NCBI GenBank assembly: GCA_902825215.1
Contig: LR782234.1
Coordinates: forward strand, 3,844,001-3,908,000
DNA from: Pseudomonas fluorescens
GTDB taxonomy: Bacteria; Pseudomonadota; Gammaproteobacteria; Pseudomonadales; Pseudomonadaceae
Length of the DNA stretch: 64,000 bases
Direction: 5' to 3'
Shown: piece after piece, positions 49,088 to 58,932 of the stretch
Numbering within the stretch: position 1 is the stretch's first letter
How the letters are laid out: every line of letters begins with the position of its first letter
Notes under the pieces: model-generated
Database searches by the model: none
Told to the model about the DNA's origin: nothing
What the model saw: the letters and a program-made list of their open reading frames with translations, nothing else
Position numbers and translations under genes: made by a program

Positions 49088-50218
49088 TTGCCTGCCCCAC
49101 CGTCGAAACGATCAAAACTGCTGGCGCGCTGGCCGGCATTGCGCCGCTGGCTCGGCAAGGGCGTTCCGGCCAGTGCCGGGCATGATGCCAACGCCCGATT
49201 GATCCGCGATCATTTTCGACACAAGGCCCACGAACAAGGCTATACCCTCAGTCACAGCCAGCAGCGCGTCATCGATTGCATGGCGCAGCAGGCCAGCCTG
49301 TTGCTCGGCGCCGGCGCGCGTCAACCGCCGAGCCTGTATCTGTTCGGCGCGGTCGGACGCGGCAAGAGCTGGCTGCTCGACGGTTTCTTTCAGGCGCTGC
49401 CGATCACTCAGAAACGCCGCCTGCATTTCCATCAGTTCTTTGCACAATTGCACGACGGCATGTTCCGCCATCGTGGGCAGGACGATGCGCTGGAGCTAAC
49501 CCTCGATGAACTGCTGGAAGATTGTCGGGTGCTATGTTTCGACGAGTTCCATGTGCATGACATTGGTGATGCGATGCTCATCACCCGGCTGTTCAAGGCA
49601 CTGTTCAAGCGGCAGATGCTGCTGTTGCTGACGTCCAATTACCCGCCCGAAGGCCTGCTGCCCAATCCGCTGTATCACGCGCGTTTCAAACCGGTGATCG
49701 AACTGATCCACGCGCGTATGCAGGTCATGGAAGTCGGCGGGCCGCATGACTACCGCAGCCAGCAGCGCCTGGTTGAGCATCAAGTCTTTACCCAAGGCCA
49801 TTACGTGTGGCCAGGCACGCCCGCGCAACGCGCCGCCCTCGATCTACCGCCAACGGCGGCACCTGCCGTTGCGCTAAGCGTCGGCACCCGACAGTTACAG
49901 GCGCGATTCTGCGCGAATCGGCGCATCGTCTTTACCTTCAACGACTTGTGCGAACAGCCGACCGCCGTCATGGATTATCTGGAGCTGTGTCGACGTTTCG
50001 ATCATTGGGTCATCGAGGATTTGCCCGAGCTGGGCGAATGTCCGATCGCCACGCAGCAGCGCTTCATCAACCTGATCGACGTGCTTTACGACCAGGACAA
50101 GCACCTGACGCTGATCGGGCGACTACCACTGCGCGACAGCCTGGAAGGTCATGCCATCGATCTGGCCCGCACCCGCAGCCGCCTGGGGCAGCTGCAAACA
50201 ATGCACGACCCGCACTGA
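49088..50218 (+). CDS. zapE: ZapE/AFG1-family ATPase
   Basis: A 376-residue AAA+-like ATPase with Walker A GAVGRGKS (near 90) and Walker B VLCFDEFHV (near 150), the arrangement of the AFG1/ZapE family; ZapE in E. coli associates with the division ring. The start is TTG at 49088 with ACGGAGA about 7 bp upstream, which is an uncommon start codon. It may be a paralogue of the main zapE, which usually lies elsewhere, so the cell-division role is inferred. Confidence 0.85.
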   Translation: MPAPPSKRSKLLARWPALRRWLGKGVPASAGHDANARLIRDHFRHKAHEQGYTLSHSQQRVIDCMAQQASLLLGAGARQPPSLYLFGAVGRGKSWLLDGFFQALPITQKRRLHFHQFFAQLHDGMFRHRGQDDALELTLDELLEDCRVLCFDEFHVHDIGDAMLITRLFKALFKRQMLLLLTSNYPPEGLLPNPLYHARFKPVIELIHARMQVMEVGGPHDYRSQQRLVEHQVFTQGHYVWPGTPAQRAALDLPPTAAPAVALSVGTRQLQARFCANRRIVFTFNDLCEQPTAVMDYLELCRRFDHWVIEDLPELGECPIATQQRFINLIDVLYDQDKHLTLIGRLPLRDSLEGHAIDLARTRSRLGQLQTMHDPH

Positions 50219-50301
50219 CACACAGGGTTTCGTGGTGCTGAACCGCTTTGCCGTTATCATGTTGCCCTGCGCCGCTCTTCTATCAAAAGCGAACACCTAC
50301 C

Positions 50302-51615
50302 ATGCACACCCTTGCTCAATTGCGCGCCGGCGAACTGTCGGGCATTACTCGTCTGGATCTGTCGTGTGGTCTGACCGAGTTTCCGCGCGAGATTTTCGAT
50401 CTGGCCGAGACCCTGGAAATCCTCAACCTCAGCGGCAACGCCTTGAGCCGTCTGCCGGATGATTTGCATCGCCTGACGCGCCTGCGCGTGCTGTTCTGCT
50501 CCGACAACCGGTTCACCGAACTGCCTGCCTGTCTCGGCCAATGCGCAGCGCTGACCATGATCGGTTTCAAGGCTAATCGCATCGCCAGCGTACCGGCCGC
50601 CGCCCTGCCGCCGCTGCTGCGCTGGCTGATTCTCACCGACAACTGCCTCGAACGTCTGCCGAACGAACTCGGTGAGCGCCCTGCCCTGCAGAAGCTCATG
50701 CTCGCCGGCAACCGCTTGCAAGCGCTGCCGTCATCGCTGAGCCAATGCCATCGGCTGGAGCTGATCCGCATCGCCGCCAATCGTCTGACCGAGCTGCCGC
50801 AGTGGCTGCTGACCCTGCCGAGCCTGGCGTGGCTGGCCTACGCCGGCAATCCGCTGGAAACCGAGGCGGACGCTGCCGCGCTAGAGGCGACGCCGAAAAT
50901 CGACTGGTCGGCGCTGCATCTGCGACAGCAACTGGGTGAAGGCGCATCAGGGGTGATCTCGCGTGCGGACTGGCAACATGACGACGGTTCGCTGATCCCG
51001 GTAGCGGTGAAACTGTACAAGGGCGAGATGACCAGCGACGGCTCGCCGTTGCACGAAATGAATGCCTGCATCACCGCCGGCCAGCATCCCAATCTGATCC
51101 GCATCGAGGGCCGCATCAATGGCCACCCTGATGGCCAGCAAGGCCTGGTAATGCAGTTGATCGATAAGTCGTTTGCCAACCTCGCCGACCTGCCAAGCCT
51201 TGATTCCTGCTCGCGCGATGTCTACGCCGCCGATCGCCGCTTCAGCGCCGAGGTTGCGCTGAACATCGCCAAAGGCATCGCCTCGGCAGCGCAGCATCTG
51301 CATCGTCATGGCATTACTCATGGCGATCTGTATGGGCACAACATTCTGTTGAATCAGCGCGGCGACTGCCTGCTCGGGGATTTTGGGGCGGCGTCATTCC
51401 ATGCCGTCGACGACAACCCGCAGACGCGCGCGCTGCAACGCATCGAGGTGCGTGCCTTCGGGATATTGCTCGGGGAATTGCTGGCGCGCATCGATAGCGG
51501 GCTGAGCGATCGGCAGCGGCTGGCGCTTGAGGTGCTGCAGGAGCGATGCTGTCAGGCGGATGTGCTGGTGCGACCGGGGTTCGGCGAGATCATAGAAGTG
51601 TTGGGGACATTGTGA
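50302..51615 (+). CDS. leucine-rich-repeat protein with C-terminal protein kinase domain
   Basis: A 437-residue cytoplasmic-looking protein (no signal peptide). The N-terminal part (about 12-190) has about seven leucine-rich repeats of the LNLSGNALSRLPDDL type. The C-terminal part is a Hanks-type kinase with glycine loop GEGASGVI (about 211-218), VAVK lysine (near 236), HEMNA glutamate, catalytic loop HGDLYGHN (near 340) and DFG (near 360), so activity is expected. The ATG at 50302 gives MHTLAQLRAG; an upstream in-frame ATG overlaps no ribosome site. Substrate and pathway are unknown. Confidence 0.88.
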   Translation: MHTLAQLRAGELSGITRLDLSCGLTEFPREIFDLAETLEILNLSGNALSRLPDDLHRLTRLRVLFCSDNRFTELPACLGQCAALTMIGFKANRIASVPAAALPPLLRWLILTDNCLERLPNELGERPALQKLMLAGNRLQALPSSLSQCHRLELIRIAANRLTELPQWLLTLPSLAWLAYAGNPLETEADAAALEATPKIDWSALHLRQQLGEGASGVISRADWQHDDGSLIPVAVKLYKGEMTSDGSPLHEMNACITAGQHPNLIRIEGRINGHPDGQQGLVMQLIDKSFANLADLPSLDSCSRDVYAADRRFSAEVALNIAKGIASAAQHLHRHGITHGDLYGHNILLNQRGDCLLGDFGAASFHAVDDNPQTRALQRIEVRAFGILLGELLARIDSGLSDRQRLALEVLQERCCQADVLVRPGFGEIIEVLGTL

Positions 51616-51629
51616 CCGCTGCGCGGTCA

Positions 51630-51708
51630 ATCGCGAGCAGGCTCACTCCTACAGGGGATTTGTGTGGTGCGCAAATCCAGTGTGGGAGCTAGCCCTGCTA
51701 GCGATGGG
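51630..51708. repeat. REP pair, divergent copies
   Basis: A GAGTGAGCCTGCTCGCG-type REP (51630-51653) and a GAGCTAGCCCTGCTAGC-type REP (51682-51705) in inverted order; the two halves have drifted or come from different families. Confidence 0.8.
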
Positions 51709-51728
51709 GCCATCACTGACGAGGCCGA

Positions 51729-52433
51729 TCAGCCCGCCAGACCGACGAACATATCCTGCACGTCGTCATGGTTGTCGAGGCCTTCGAGGAATGCTTCAAC
51801 CTCGGCCATCTGCTCGTCACTCAGACCGCTGACCGGGTTTTTCGGCTGGTAGCCGAGCTTGGCCGACAGTACGGTGAAGCCTTGCTCCGGCAGGGCTTTC
51901 TGCACGGCATCCAGATCGGTCGGATCGGTCAGGAACAACGTCGCGCCGTCTTCACCCGGCTCGAAATCCTGCGCACCGGCCTCGATCGCGGCCATTTCCG
52001 GATCGGCGTCCGGGCTCTCCGGCGCCGCTTCGATCATGCCGACATGGTTGAACATCCACGCCACCGAACCGGAAGCACCCAACTGGCCCTTGCGGAAGGC
52101 CACACGGATTTCGGCGACGGTGCGGTTGATGTTGTCAGTCACGCACTCGACGATCAGCGGCACCTGGTGCGGGGCGAAACCTTCGTAGGTCACGCGATGG
52201 TATTGCACGGTCTCACCCAGCAGACCTGCGCCTTTCTTGATCGCGCGGTCGAGGGTTTCTTTTGGCATCGAGGCTTTCTTGGCCTGTTCGACCACCAGAC
52301 GCAAATGTGCGTTGGTGGCGGTATCGGCACCGTTGCGGGCAGCGATGGTGATTTCCTTCACCAGTTTGCCGAAGATCTTGCCCTTGGCGTTGGCAGCCGC
52401 TTCTTTGTGTTTAACCTTCCACTGTGCGCCCAT
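51729..52433 (-). CDS. YebC/PmpR-family protein (second-type paralogue)
   Basis: A 234-residue YebC-type protein. Family members act as transcription regulators or as translation factors that help ribosomes through proline stretches. The N-terminus [19 protein letters not shown] differs from the classical MAGHSKWANIKHRK form and marks the YeeN-like subgroup; the acidic C-terminal domain is complete. It stands alone between a REP pair and vgrG. Confidence 0.9.
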   Translation of the reverse strand: MGAQWKVKHKEAAANAKGKIFGKLVKEITIAARNGADTATNAHLRLVVEQAKKASMPKETLDRAIKKGAGLLGETVQYHRVTYEGFAPHQVPLIVECVTDNINRTVAEIRVAFRKGQLGASGSVAWMFNHVGMIEAAPESPDADPEMAAIEAGAQDFEPGEDGATLFLTDPTDLDAVQKALPEQGFTVLSAKLGYQPKNPVSGLSDEQMAEVEAFLEGLDNHDDVQDMFVGLAG

Positions 52434-52655
52434 TACTCACTCTCTTTGATCTGTGGCGCCGAGACATCTATTGGCCGACGCGTGGCGGCAAGTTTATACG
52501 GCCTAAACTCGGCAATCGACCAAAAAAACGCGATGCCGAATCGACAACTTCACCAGACCTTGTAGGGGGATTCTGAAAAACGTCTTTGACATGACCATTC
52601 CGCGCTGCGGTTTCGTACCCTCTGACTCCCGTATTGCCTGACAGAGCCTGTGCCA

Positions 52656-54053
52656 ATGCTCAATGACAAGGAAAGTCCCTTCACCCTGACCCTGACCGAG
52701 AGCGGGCTGAGCCTGCCAGTGCTCGGTTTCGACGGCGAGGAAGCGCTCAACCAGCCTTATCGTTTCGATATTGAACTGATCGGCCTCGCCCCCGCCGTGA
52801 CGCCGGGCATGTTTCTACAGCAACCGGCCTTTCTGCGCCTGGACGAGCGGCACGGGATTCACGGCGTTATCGACCATGCCAGTTGCGAACATCGCGGTAC
52901 GCACCGGATCGGTTATCGATTGAGTCTGGTGCCGCGCCTGCAACGGCTGGCACATCCGCCTAAACGGCGGGTGTTCGTGCAGCTCAGCGTGCCGCAGATT
53001 GTCCATCAACTACTTGTTGAAAACGCCCTGGCCGCTGAGGATTACCGGATCGACATGACGGTCGGCCATTACCCGCTCCGGCCATTTTGCATCCAGTACG
53101 AAGAAAGCGATCTGGCGCTGCTCGATCGGCTCTGCGAAGAGGAAGGCATTCACTACCACTTCGAACACCGCGCCAACGGCCACCTTGTGGTGTTCGCCGA
53201 TGACAGCCTGAGTCTGCCGCAAACGCCGATCATGGTGCCGTTCAAAGTGAGCGAAGAAACGCCGTCGCCCTGCATCAGCGCGCTGTACCAGCATCATCAC
53301 GCTGCGCCCATTGCCACGCTGCCGGCGGTGCGCGATCGAGGCCAGCCGGCCGGCAGCGACGTGGCGGCGAATCAGCGAATGGCCCATTTACCACCACCGA
53401 CGGCTGCACTTGACCAGCGCCACCACGAACAGCGCAGCCGTCGGCATCTGCAACGCCAGCGCTGCCAGCACCGCACGATCAACGGCCGCAGCGACCGCAG
53501 CGGTTTGCTCAGTGGCGATCTGTTGCAGGTCTCGGCGCATCCGATCAGCCATTTCAACGAACAATGGCGGATCACGGCGATCCGTCATCGCGGGCAGCAT
53601 CCATCGATTCTCGACCCGACCCCCAACGTGCATCGCTATCACAACGACTTTTGCGCGCAGCCGTGGTCGAGCGATTTTCGCCCGGCGCTCAAACAACCGC
53701 GGCCGAGCATAGCCGGTTTTCATCTGGCGCAATTGCTGGGCACCCACGGGCAACCGGCGCGGCTGGACGAACAGGGCCGCGTCGCGGTCAGGCTCTGGCC
53801 GTCGGCGCAGGCACCGGTGACGGATAGCGACACGGTGTGGCTGCCCGTGGCCATGACGCGCACCCAGCGTCGCCTCACGGCGGATGATCTGCCCTGTGCC
53901 GGCAGTGAAGTGTGGGTGAGTTTTCTTGACGGCGATCCGGATCGACCGATCCTGTGCCTGGGCAATTCACCCGACCCGGCACCGCGCCCGCCACCGCCTG
54001 TGCGCGATAACGGCTTGTTGCTCGACTGGCTGCTCAATCGCGCCGAGCCGTGA
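52656..54053 (+). CDS. short type VI secretion VgrG-like tip protein
   Basis: A 465-residue VgrG/Rhs-type spike protein. The gp27-like half (about 1-330, YEESDLALLDRLCEEEGIHYHF) is followed by the gp5 OB-fold (QGRVAVRLWP, EVWVSFLDGDPDRPI). It ends soon after in a proline-rich tail, without the long beta-helix or an effector domain of typical 600-700-residue VgrGs. The region RMAHLPPPTAALDQRHHEQ is unusually Q/R/H-rich. No Hcp, PAAR, effector or immunity gene is adjacent. The ATG at 52656 is preferred over a GTG six bases earlier. Confidence 0.82.
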   Translation: MLNDKESPFTLTLTESGLSLPVLGFDGEEALNQPYRFDIELIGLAPAVTPGMFLQQPAFLRLDERHGIHGVIDHASCEHRGTHRIGYRLSLVPRLQRLAHPPKRRVFVQLSVPQIVHQLLVENALAAEDYRIDMTVGHYPLRPFCIQYEESDLALLDRLCEEEGIHYHFEHRANGHLVVFADDSLSLPQTPIMVPFKVSEETPSPCISALYQHHHAAPIATLPAVRDRGQPAGSDVAANQRMAHLPPPTAALDQRHHEQRSRRHLQRQRCQHRTINGRSDRSGLLSGDLLQVSAHPISHFNEQWRITAIRHRGQHPSILDPTPNVHRYHNDFCAQPWSSDFRPALKQPRPSIAGFHLAQLLGTHGQPARLDEQGRVAVRLWPSAQAPVTDSDTVWLPVAMTRTQRRLTADDLPCAGSEVWVSFLDGDPDRPILCLGNSPDPAPRPPPPVRDNGLLLDWLLNRAEP

Positions 54054-54120
54054 GCCGTGCACTGTCAGCTGGCGCTGTTGATCTGGACGGGCTGAGACTT
54101 GTGTAGTCGGCACTGGCCCT

Positions 54121-54192
54121 ATCGCCAGCAGGCTAGCTCCCACAGGGATCTTGCGTCGTTCCAAAACCTCGTGGGAGCCAGCCTGCTGGCAA
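54121..54192. repeat. REP pair, GCCAGCAGGCTAGC/GCCAGCCTGCTGGC variants
   Basis: Two inverted, partly degenerate REPs between the convergent vgrG and LysR genes. Confidence 0.8.
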
Positions 54193-54211
54193 TTGCAGGC
54201 ACCGCGGTCTC

Positions 54212-55072
54212 TCAGGCCGGCGCCAGATCGAAAAACGCCTGAATCAAGCGCAACTCCCGCCGCCGCTCCATGCAGCCGATCATGTGCCTGTTCACCAGTC
54301 CTGCCCCGGCAAGCGCAATCGCCACCACCCGTGGGTCGTGGCTGACCTCCACCGAAGACACCACGCCCACGCCCAGGTCGGCGGCGACGGCTTCGGTCAC
54401 CGCTTCGCGACTGTCGAGTTCCAGTAGCACGCGCGGCTGAATCGACGCCTGCGCGCAGGCCTGATCGAAGGTGCGCCGGGTAATCGAGCTCGGCTCACGC
54501 AACACCATGATCACCTGATCGAGTTCTTCGAGCGGCACTTCCCCGGCGCGCCGTGCCCACGGATGCCCGGCCGGCACCAGCGCGCAAATCCGCGATTCGC
54601 TCAGGCCTTGCAAATGCAGACCTTTGCGCGGCTCGACCTCGGTCAGCACTGCCACATCCGCATGCTCAGACAATAACGCCGCCAAGGTTTCCTGCGCGTT
54701 GCCCAGGCGCAGATTCACGGTAATGCCGGGATATCGCGCACGCAGGCTGGCGAGCATCGGCATGACCATGTGCGGGCCATCCGCTGCCACTTCCAGGCGC
54801 CCGGTCAGCAATTGCCGGTTGGCTTCGAGCATCGTCTGCGCCTCTTCGGCCAGACCGAACATCGCGCGGGTAATCGCGGCGAGTCGGGTGCCCTCCTCGG
54901 TCAGCTCCACCCGTCGCGCGGTGCGCCGCAACAGGGTGATCTGGTAGTGCTCCTCCAGCGCCTTGATGTGCCCGGTGACCGCTGGCTGGCTGATGAACAA
55001 GCGCGCAGCGGCGCGGGTGAAGCTGCCTTCGCGGGCAACGGCGTCGAAGGCGCGCAGCTGGAACAGGTTCAT
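54212..55072 (-). CDS. LysR-family regulator of 2-aminoethylphosphonate use
   Basis: A 286-residue regulator with an N-terminal winged helix (FTRAAARLFISQPAVTGHIK, about 17-36) and a C-terminal effector domain. It is divergent from phnW, with T-N11-A LysR-type motifs in the 112-bp gap, which points to control of phnWX, presumably with aminoethylphosphonate or an intermediate as effector. Confidence 0.9.
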   Translation of the reverse strand: MNLFQLRAFDAVAREGSFTRAAARLFISQPAVTGHIKALEEHYQITLLRRTARRVELTEEGTRLAAITRAMFGLAEEAQTMLEANRQLLTGRLEVAADGPHMVMPMLASLRARYPGITVNLRLGNAQETLAALLSEHADVAVLTEVEPRKGLHLQGLSESRICALVPAGHPWARRAGEVPLEELDQVIMVLREPSSITRRTFDQACAQASIQPRVLLELDSREAVTEAVAADLGVGVVSSVEVSHDPRVVAIALAGAGLVNRHMIGCMERRRELRLIQAFFDLAPA

Positions 55073-55111
55073 GAATAACCCTCACTGATGGCTGGCATAA
55101 CAACAAACAAT

Positions 55112-55139
55112 TTGATTGATGCAACGGCGAATTGCAACG
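55112..55139. promoter_or_regulatory. LysR-type site between the regulator and phnW
   Basis: TTGATTGATGCAA (55112-55124) is a T-N11-A motif with TTG/CAA arms. The heptamer TGCAACG occurs at 55120 and 55133, a 13-bp repeat. Both fit a LysR activator site about 50-70 bp before phnW. Confidence 0.5.
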
Positions 55140-55184
55140 TATGCCCCGTAGCTTCATCTCCCAGCGCAACCCGAGGACACCCGC

Positions 55185-56294
55185 ATGAGTATCGCCGAAC
55201 CCATCCTGCTCACTCCCGGCCCGTTGACCACTTCGGCCCGCACTCGCCAGGCGATGCTGGTCGACTGGGGCTCCTGGGATGACCGCTTCAATCAACTGAC
55301 TGCCAGTCTGTGCGAGCAATTACTGACGATCCTCAACGGCGCCGCGACGCATCATTGCGTGCCGTTGCAGGGCAGCGGCACGTTTGCCGTCGAAGCGGCC
55401 ATCGGCACGCTGGTGCCGCGTGATGGCAAGGTCCTGGTGTTGATCAACGGCGCCTATGGCAAGCGTCTGGCGAAAATCTGTGAAGTGCTCGGCCGCTCGT
55501 TCAGCACCTTCGAAACCGCTGAAGACGAACCGACCACCGCCGCCGACGTCGACCGTCTGCTGCGCGCCGACAGCTCGATCACCCACGTCGCGCTGATTCA
55601 TTGCGAAACCAGCACCGGCATTCTCAACCCCTTGGCAGAGATCGCTGCAGTGGTTGCGCAGCACGGCAAACGCCTGATCATCGACGCCATGAGCTCCTTC
55701 GGCGCCCTGCCGGTGGATGCTCAAAAGGTGCCGTTCGATGCGCTGATTGCGGCGTCCGGCAAATGCCTGGAAGGCGTGCCGGGGATGGGGTTTGTTTTCG
55801 CACGCAAAGAGTCGCTGGCCGCTGCCGCTGGCAATTCGCATTCATTGGCGATGGACCTGTTCGACCAGCACACCTACATGCAAAAGACCGGGCAATGGCG
55901 CTTCACCCCGCCGACCCACGTGGTCGCGGCGCTGCACGAAGCCTTGCAGCAATACAGCGAAGAAGGCGGCCTGCCGGCGCGGCACGCACGTTATGCGGCC
56001 AACTGCCAGGCACTGATGGAAGAGATGGGCAAACTCGGCCTGCGCAGTTTCCTGCCGGCAGCCATTCAGGCACCGATCATCGCCACGTTCCATGCACCGA
56101 AGGACCCGCGTTATCAATTCAAGGAGTTCTACGAGCGGGTCAAGGCCAAGGGTTACATCCTCTATCCGGGCAAATTGACCCAGGTGGAAACCTTCCGTGT
56201 CGGCTGCATCGGCCACGTCACCCCCGAGCAAATGCGCGAAGCCGTCGCGGCCGTCGGTGAGGTACTGCGCGAAATGGAAGTGCTCGATATCTGA
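55185..56294 (+). CDS. phnW: 2-aminoethylphosphonate-pyruvate transaminase
   Basis: PLP enzyme of 369 residues converting 2-aminoethylphosphonate and pyruvate to phosphonoacetaldehyde and alanine. Family motifs: [18 protein letters not shown] near the start, [10 protein letters not shown], and the PLP lysine in [15 protein letters not shown] (near 194). A GAGGA ribosome site lies 8 bp before the ATG. The product is used by PhnX encoded next. Confidence 0.95.
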   Translation: MSIAEPILLTPGPLTTSARTRQAMLVDWGSWDDRFNQLTASLCEQLLTILNGAATHHCVPLQGSGTFAVEAAIGTLVPRDGKVLVLINGAYGKRLAKICEVLGRSFSTFETAEDEPTTAADVDRLLRADSSITHVALIHCETSTGILNPLAEIAAVVAQHGKRLIIDAMSSFGALPVDAQKVPFDALIAASGKCLEGVPGMGFVFARKESLAAAAGNSHSLAMDLFDQHTYMQKTGQWRFTPPTHVVAALHEALQQYSEEGGLPARHARYAANCQALMEEMGKLGLRSFLPAAIQAPIIATFHAPKDPRYQFKEFYERVKAKGYILYPGKLTQVETFRVGCIGHVTPEQMREAVAAVGEVLREMEVLDI

Positions 56295-56310
56295 ACCACA
56301 CACAAATCCC

Positions 56311-56402
56311 ATGTGGGAGCGAGCCTGCTCGCGAAAGGGCCCTGACATTCGCCATTGACGTCGACTGAACCGACGCTTTCGCGAGCAGGCTCGCTCCCAC
56401 AT
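56311..56402. repeat. REPIN between phnW and phnX
   Basis: Inverted pair of GAGCGAGCCTGCTCGCG-family REPs in the operon spacer. Confidence 0.9.
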
Positions 56403-56437
56403 TTCGACTTCATTGCCACCACAGGATTTTGACCAAC

Positions 56438-57265
56438 ATGAACTACACCACCCCCACCAAACTGCAAGCCGCCATCCTCGACTGGGCCGGCACCGTGGTC
56501 GATTTCGGCTCGTTCGCGCCGACGCAGATTTTCGTCGAGGCGTTCGCCGAGTTCGACGTGCAAGTGTCCATCGAAGAAGCCCGGGGCCCGATGGGCATGG
56601 GCAAGTGGGACCACATCCGCACCCTGTGCGATCAACCGCAGGTCGCCGAGCGTTATCGCAAGGCATTCGGCCGCACGCCGACCGATGATGACGTGACCGC
56701 GATCTATAACCGCTTCATGCCGCTGCAGATCGAAAAAATCGCCGAGCACTCGGCGCTGATTCCCGGCGCCCTGGAGACCATCGCCAACCTGCGCGAGCAA
56801 GGGATCAAGATTGGTTCCTGCTCGGGCTATCCGAAACAGGTGATGGACAAGGTGGTCGAACTGGCCGCGCGCAATGGTTATGTGGCCGACCATGTGGTCG
56901 CCACCGATGAAGTGCCGAACGGCCGCCCATGGCCGGCGCAGGCCTTGGCCAACGTCATTGCGCTGGGCATCGATGACGTGGCGGCCTGCGTGAAGATCGA
57001 CGACACCGTACCGGGCATTCTCGAAGGCCGCCGCGCCGGGATGTGGACCGTCGCGCTGATCTGCTCGGGCAATGCGCTGGGTCTGGATTACGACGGTTTC
57101 CGCGCTTTGGGCAGCGACGAACTGGCCAGCGAGCGCAAGCGCATTCACGCGTTGTTCGCCGGTTCGCGCCCGCATTACATGATCGACACCATCAGCGACC
57201 TGCCCGAGGTGATCGCTGACATCAACCAGCGGCTGGCCAGGGGTGAAATGCCGCAATCGAGTTGA
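56438..57265 (+). CDS. phnX: phosphonoacetaldehyde hydrolase (phosphonatase)
   Basis: HAD-superfamily enzyme of 275 residues cleaving the C-P bond of phosphonoacetaldehyde to acetaldehyde and phosphate. The nucleophile Asp is in [13 protein letters not shown], the Schiff-base lysine in GMGKWDHI (near 52), and the acidic loop in KIDDTVPGI. The ATG at 56438 gives MNYTTPTKL; a TTG nine bases earlier is possible but less usual. It completes the two-step pathway begun by PhnW. Confidence 0.95.
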   Translation: MNYTTPTKLQAAILDWAGTVVDFGSFAPTQIFVEAFAEFDVQVSIEEARGPMGMGKWDHIRTLCDQPQVAERYRKAFGRTPTDDDVTAIYNRFMPLQIEKIAEHSALIPGALETIANLREQGIKIGSCSGYPKQVMDKVVELAARNGYVADHVVATDEVPNGRPWPAQALANVIALGIDDVAACVKIDDTVPGILEGRRAGMWTVALICSGNALGLDYDGFRALGSDELASERKRIHALFAGSRPHYMIDTISDLPEVIADINQRLARGEMPQSS

Positions 57266-57283
57266 TTCCCTCGGTTGTTGCAG

Positions 57284-57322
57284 AAAAAAGCGCCACTGTC
57301 ATCGCGACATTGGCGTTTTTTT
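57284..57322 (+). terminator. terminator of phnWX
   Basis: Hairpin AAAAAAGCGCCA...TGGCGTTTTTTT with an inner TGTC/GACA extension (one mismatch), ending in seven T about 50 bp after the phnX stop. Confidence 0.85.
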
Positions 57323-57451
57323 ATGCCCCGGACTGACGCAACGCAGGGAAAGTCCAGTCAGCCTCGGGCAATTGCGCCAAAGCGGATTACAGTTAACCCA
57401 TGCCGTCATTGAGAACGGCCGTTGCGACCCTGATCCGTGAGGTAATCCCGA

Positions 57452-58000
57452 ATGCCGTGGACAAGTTCCGAATCGCGCTACAGCACCGTCTCGGTTCTCC
57501 TGCACTGGCTGATGCTGGTGCTGTTGGTGCTGGTTTACGCCAGCATGGAGTTTCGCGGCCTGTTCCCCAAGGGCAGCGGCGGCCGCACGCTGATCCGTGA
57601 AATGCATTACCTGCTCGGGCTGACCGTGTTCGTGCTGGTGTGGTTTCGCCTGCTCGCACGCAGCCTCGGTCCGGCGCCGAAAATCTTTCCGGCCTCCCCG
57701 GCCTGGCAAACGCTGCTGGCGCGGCTGATGCACTGGGCGTTGTACCTGTTCATGCTCAGCATGCCGATCCTCGGCTGGCTGATCACCAGCGCCGAGGGCC
57801 ATCAAGTGATGTTTTACGGCTTCGATCTGCCGCTGCTGGTCGGCGAAGACAAGGCGTTCGCCAAACAGGTCGAAGGCTGGCATGTGCTGATCGCGACCAT
57901 CGGTTACTGGCTGATCGGCCTGCATGCGCTGGCGGGCATTTATCACCATTACGTGGTGCGCGATAACACGTTGCTGCGGATGATGCCCAAGCGCGGCTGA
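57452..58000 (+). CDS. cytochrome b561
   Basis: A 182-residue di-heme membrane cytochrome with four membrane segments and haem histidines in VLLHWLMLVLL, EMHYLLGL, LMHWALYL and LHALAGIYHHYV. It is a paralogue of the b561 at 45928-46473 but stands alone. GAGG lies about 9 bp before the ATG at 57452. Confidence 0.92.
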   Translation: MPWTSSESRYSTVSVLLHWLMLVLLVLVYASMEFRGLFPKGSGGRTLIREMHYLLGLTVFVLVWFRLLARSLGPAPKIFPASPAWQTLLARLMHWALYLFMLSMPILGWLITSAEGHQVMFYGFDLPLLVGEDKAFAKQVEGWHVLIATIGYWLIGLHALAGIYHHYVVRDNTLLRMMPKRG

Positions 58001-58003
58001 GGG

Positions 58004-58930
58004 TCAGCGGCCGGCGAGCATGGCGCGCCGGCCCTGCAAGCCACCGCTGTGCACGAACAGCAGACGCGTGCCCGACGCAAAACGGCCGGCCTCGACCTGC
58101 TGCTTGAGCGCCAGCAAGGCTTTGCCGGTGTACAGCGGCTCCAGCGGCACACCGCAGGCCTGCTCGGTCTGTTCGATGAACCTCAGCAAGGCCGGATCGA
58201 CCCTGGCAAAACCGCCCCGGCTGGCATCGATCAAGGTGTAATCGGCGCTACCCTGCCCGGCCTGTTGCAGAATCGATTCGACCTGCGCTGCGACGCCATG
58301 ATCTTCCGGCACCGCTAACGCGCCATAAACGTGTCGCACGCCGGCCTCGGCAAGCACCAGCCCGGCCAGCGTCGTGCCGGTGCCGCAGGCCAGCCACCAG
58401 GCGTGATAATCGCTCCAGCCCAGCGCCGCCAACTGCGCTTGCGCCTGCGTCCGAATCGCCGCACAGCCGCGTGCGCCAGCCAATCCACCGCCGCCCTCCG
58501 GCACCGCATACATCTGCGGACATTGCGCCTGCCAGGGTTGCCAGAATCCCGGCTCGTTACGGGCGCGATAGCCGCCGTAACCCAACCAGTGCAGTTGCAT
58601 GCCGAACGCCTGCAAATCGTCCACTGTCGGCGTTTGCTGCGCATGTCCGCGCAGCAGGCCGACCGTGGCGAACCCCAAGCGTTTGCCCGCCGCTGCCAGC
58701 GCATGCAGGTGATTGGAATGCGCACCGCCGAGGCTGATGATGCCGTCGGCGCCGGCACGCTCGGCTGCTTTGAGGTGTTCGGTGAGTTTGAACCACTTGT
58801 TGCCGCTGATCAGCGGGTCGATCTGGTCCAGGCGCAGGATCGCCACTTCGATGCCGGCAGCGCTGAGCCAGTCCAGGCAGAGATGTTCGAGAGGGGCTTG
58901 GGGTAGCCAATTGGCGGGGGGCAAAAACAT
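58004..58930 (-). CDS. D-cysteine desulfhydrase / ACC deaminase family protein
   Basis: Fold-type II PLP enzyme of 308 residues. The PLP lysine is in LISGNKWFKL (near 45), the substrate loop in LGGAHSNHLHALAAAG (near 68) and the phosphate-binding glycines in ACGTGTTLAGL. The sequence separates poorly between D-cysteine desulfhydrase and 1-aminocyclopropane-1-carboxylate deaminase; the former is more common for this kind in pseudomonads. A strong hairpin ends only 2 bp before its ATG. Confidence 0.88.
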   Translation of the reverse strand: MFLPPANWLPQAPLEHLCLDWLSAAGIEVAILRLDQIDPLISGNKWFKLTEHLKAAERAGADGIISLGGAHSNHLHALAAAGKRLGFATVGLLRGHAQQTPTVDDLQAFGMQLHWLGYGGYRARNEPGFWQPWQAQCPQMYAVPEGGGGLAGARGCAAIRTQAQAQLAALGWSDYHAWWLACGTGTTLAGLVLAEAGVRHVYGALAVPEDHGVAAQVESILQQAGQGSADYTLIDASRGGFARVDPALLRFIEQTEQACGVPLEPLYTGKALLALKQQVEAGRFASGTRLLFVHSGGLQGRRAMLAGR

Positions 58931-58932
58931 GA

